In this document: positions 6,377 to 7,526 of the stretch, one piece after another
Position numbering within the stretch: the stretch's first letter is position 1
Layout of the letters: every line of letters starts with the position of its first letter
NCBI GenBank assembly: GCA_025057715.1
Contig: JANWVD010000034.1
Coordinates: 1 to 7,526, forward strand
Direction: 5' to 3'
Source of the DNA: Aquificaceae bacterium
GTDB lineage: Bacteria; Aquificota; Aquificia; Aquificales; Aquificaceae
DNA: 7,526 nucleotides
The notes under the pieces: model-generated
Told to the model about the DNA's origin: nothing
Seen by the model: the letters and a program-made list of their open reading frames with translations, nothing else
The model's database searches: none
Position numbers and translations under genes: made by a program

Positions 6377-7526
6377 TTATAATATCAAACCGCAAGCCTG
6401 TAAGGCTTGCGTAATAGAGCCAACCCTATAGACCTCCCCCGGAAAGTCAACCTCTACGCCCCTCGGGACAATAGCCTTAGAAAACCCATACCTGCTGGCT
6501 TCTTTTAACCTCTCTTCAGGAAGGTAGACTGACCTTACTTCCCCCGAAAGCCCAAGCTCGCCAAAGACCACAATATCACCTATTGGAATGCTCTTTAAAG
6601 AGCTCGCAACTGAGACAGCAACGGCAAGGTCAGCCGCAGGCTCGCTAAGCTCTATACCACCAACAACATTGACAAAAACGTCAATATCGCGTGTAAAGAG
6701 CTTTACTTCCTTCTCTAAAACTGCCAAGATGAGTGCAAGTCTATTAACGTCTATGCCCTGTGCACGGCGCTGGGGGGAATTATATAGAGCCTTGACGGTT
6801 AAGGCTTGAACCTCTATCAAAAAAGGTCTTGAGCCCTCTATGTGCGAAAAGACGACGCTTCCTGTGGCTGAGGTCCTCTCTTGGAGAAAGAAAGCAGAAG
6901 GGTCTAAAACTTCCTCTAAACCCCTTTCTGTCATTTTGAAAACCGCTATCTCTCCGCTTGGACCAAAGCGGTTTTTAGCGACCTTTATTACTCTTTGAAA
7001 GCCAAAGCGCTCGCCCTCAAAATAAAGAACGGTATCAACGACATGCTCAAGGACCTTAGGTCCTGCAATCATGCCCTCTTTATTGACTTGACCAATCAGG
7101 ATAGTTATTACACCAATCTCTTTTGCAACCTTTGTTAGCTTAAAAGCGCACTGCCTGACCTGAGATACAGACCCCGGCGGGGATTCAAGGCTCTCTGAAT
7201 AAAGAGTTTGAATAGAATCAACCAAAACAAGCGCCGGCTTTTTAAGCTCAATTAGCTTTATAACCTCTTCAAGAGAGGTATTAGAAGTTGCAATAATTCC
7301 AGAAAGTGCACAATCAAGACGCCTTGCTCTTAAACTAAGCTGATGAAGAGACTCCTCGCCAGAGACATAAAGACACATCTCACCTGCTTTTGCAAATTGA
7401 CCACAGAGCTCAAGTGCAAGCGTTGACTTTCCAATGCCCGGCTCCCCAGCAAGTAAAATTACCTGCCCTCTGACAAAGCCACCACCTAAAGCTCTATTGA
7501 GATTATCAAATCCGCAAGCAATCCTT
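6377..7526 (-). CDS. radA: DNA repair protein RadA (Sms), 5' end beyond window
   Basis: The frame is open to the right edge, with 382 residues visible; the N-terminal zinc finger and the true start lie outside. The first visible part contains the RecA-like Walker A, GEPGIGKST (7421-7447). Walker B is LVLVDS with Asp at about 7217-7219. The RadA-specific KNRFG motif is at 6962-6976. The C-terminal part (from about 6900) is the Lon-protease-like domain typical of RadA, including GGIELSEPAADLAVAV. RadA is a RecA-like ATPase and branch-migration helicase that processes recombination intermediates in the cytoplasm. The first internal Met (7376-7378) is not the start, because Walker A lies upstream of it. 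The gene ends 5 nt before the lipoprotein ATG and is probably first or early in the radA-lipoprotein-slipin-DUF58 transcript. Confidence 0.96.
   Translation of the reverse strand, partial: RIACGFDNLNRALGGGFVRGQVILLAGEPGIGKSTLALELCGQFAKAGEMCLYVSGEESLHQLSLRARRLDCALSGIIATSNTSLEEVIKLIELKKPALVLVDSIQTLYSESLESPPGSVSQVRQCAFKLTKVAKEIGVITILIGQVNKEGMIAGPKVLEHVVDTVLYFEGERFGFQRVIKVAKNRFGPSGEIAVFKMTERGLEEVLDPSAFFLQERTSATGSVVFSHIEGSRPFLIEVQALTVKALYNSPQRRAQGIDVNRLALILAVLEKEVKLFTRDIDVFVNVVGGIELSEPAADLAVAVSVASSLKSIPIGDIVVFGELGLSGEVRSVYLPEERLKEASRYGFSKAIVPRGVEVDFPGEVYRVGSITQALQACGLIL
6379..6384 (-). promoter_or_regulatory. -10-like hexamer just before the lipoprotein gene
   Basis: The minus strand reads TATTAT, 5 of 6 bases of the TATAAT consensus, ending 7 nt before ATG 6371. 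TATAAA overlaps it. If active, this would be an internal promoter in the radA stop-codon region producing a leaderless or nearly leaderless message. No clear -35 was found, and the hexamer also encodes the radA C-terminus. Confidence 0.3.
6392..6410 (-). repeat. Hairpin at the 3' end of radA
   Basis: A perfect 7-bp inverted repeat, GCAAGCC and GGCTTGC with a 5-nt loop, lies in the last codons of radA (TQALQACG region). On the minus strand it is followed by GGTTTGATATTATAA, which is AT-rich but not a clean T-run. It could attenuate read-through from radA or protect a 3' end. It also buries the alternative TTG start of the next gene. Confidence 0.45.

Overview
This window is bacterial chromosome, densely packed with ordinary housekeeping and envelope genes. 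The bacterial assignment rests on a RadA/Sms repair ATPase, a fused AroQ-PheA enzyme, lipoprotein signals and twin-arginine (Tat) export signals. I cannot place it in a phylum. I see no phage, insertion sequence, CRISPR array, rRNA or tRNA.

Layout from left to right. Bases 1-397 (minus strand) hold the N-terminal 132 codons of a PhoX-family (DUF839) protein with a Tat-lipoprotein signal. A 114-bp gap (398-511) follows, with an intrinsic terminator and a good Shine-Dalgarno site. Bases 512-2380 (minus) are a complete second PhoX paralogue with a Tat signal but no lipobox. Bases 2405-3418 (minus) encode a ThiO-like FAD amine oxidase, 24 bp upstream of that phoX. Bases 3458-4558 (plus) encode a bifunctional chorismate mutase/prephenate dehydratase, diverging from thiO across 39 bp. 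Bases 4535-7526 form a tight minus-strand cluster, transcribed radA (open at the window edge) -> small cysteine-rich lipoprotein -> slipin/stomatin (SPFH) -> DUF58 membrane protein. Junctions inside it are a few bases or 4-nt start/stop overlaps. pheA and the DUF58 gene converge with overlapping 3' ends.

The cluster's last three genes all look envelope-associated: a lipidated secreted protein, an SPFH membrane scaffold and a DUF58 protein with two N-terminal membrane segments. They probably act together, with radA as a co-transcribed housekeeping neighbour. The slipin reading frame is interrupted by one in-frame TAA, but the frame and the family motifs are intact on both sides. It is therefore either a very recent pseudogene, a sequencing error or a recoded codon.

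Several genes that seem to start a transcript (thiO, pheA, the lipoprotein gene, perhaps the 512-2380 phoX) have a TATAAT-like hexamer a few bases before the start codon and a weak or absent Shine-Dalgarno. The slipin gene, internal to its operon, and the left-hand phoX have strong GGAGG sites. This is a possible sign of leaderless transcripts. I did not find a convincing new defence or mobile system here.
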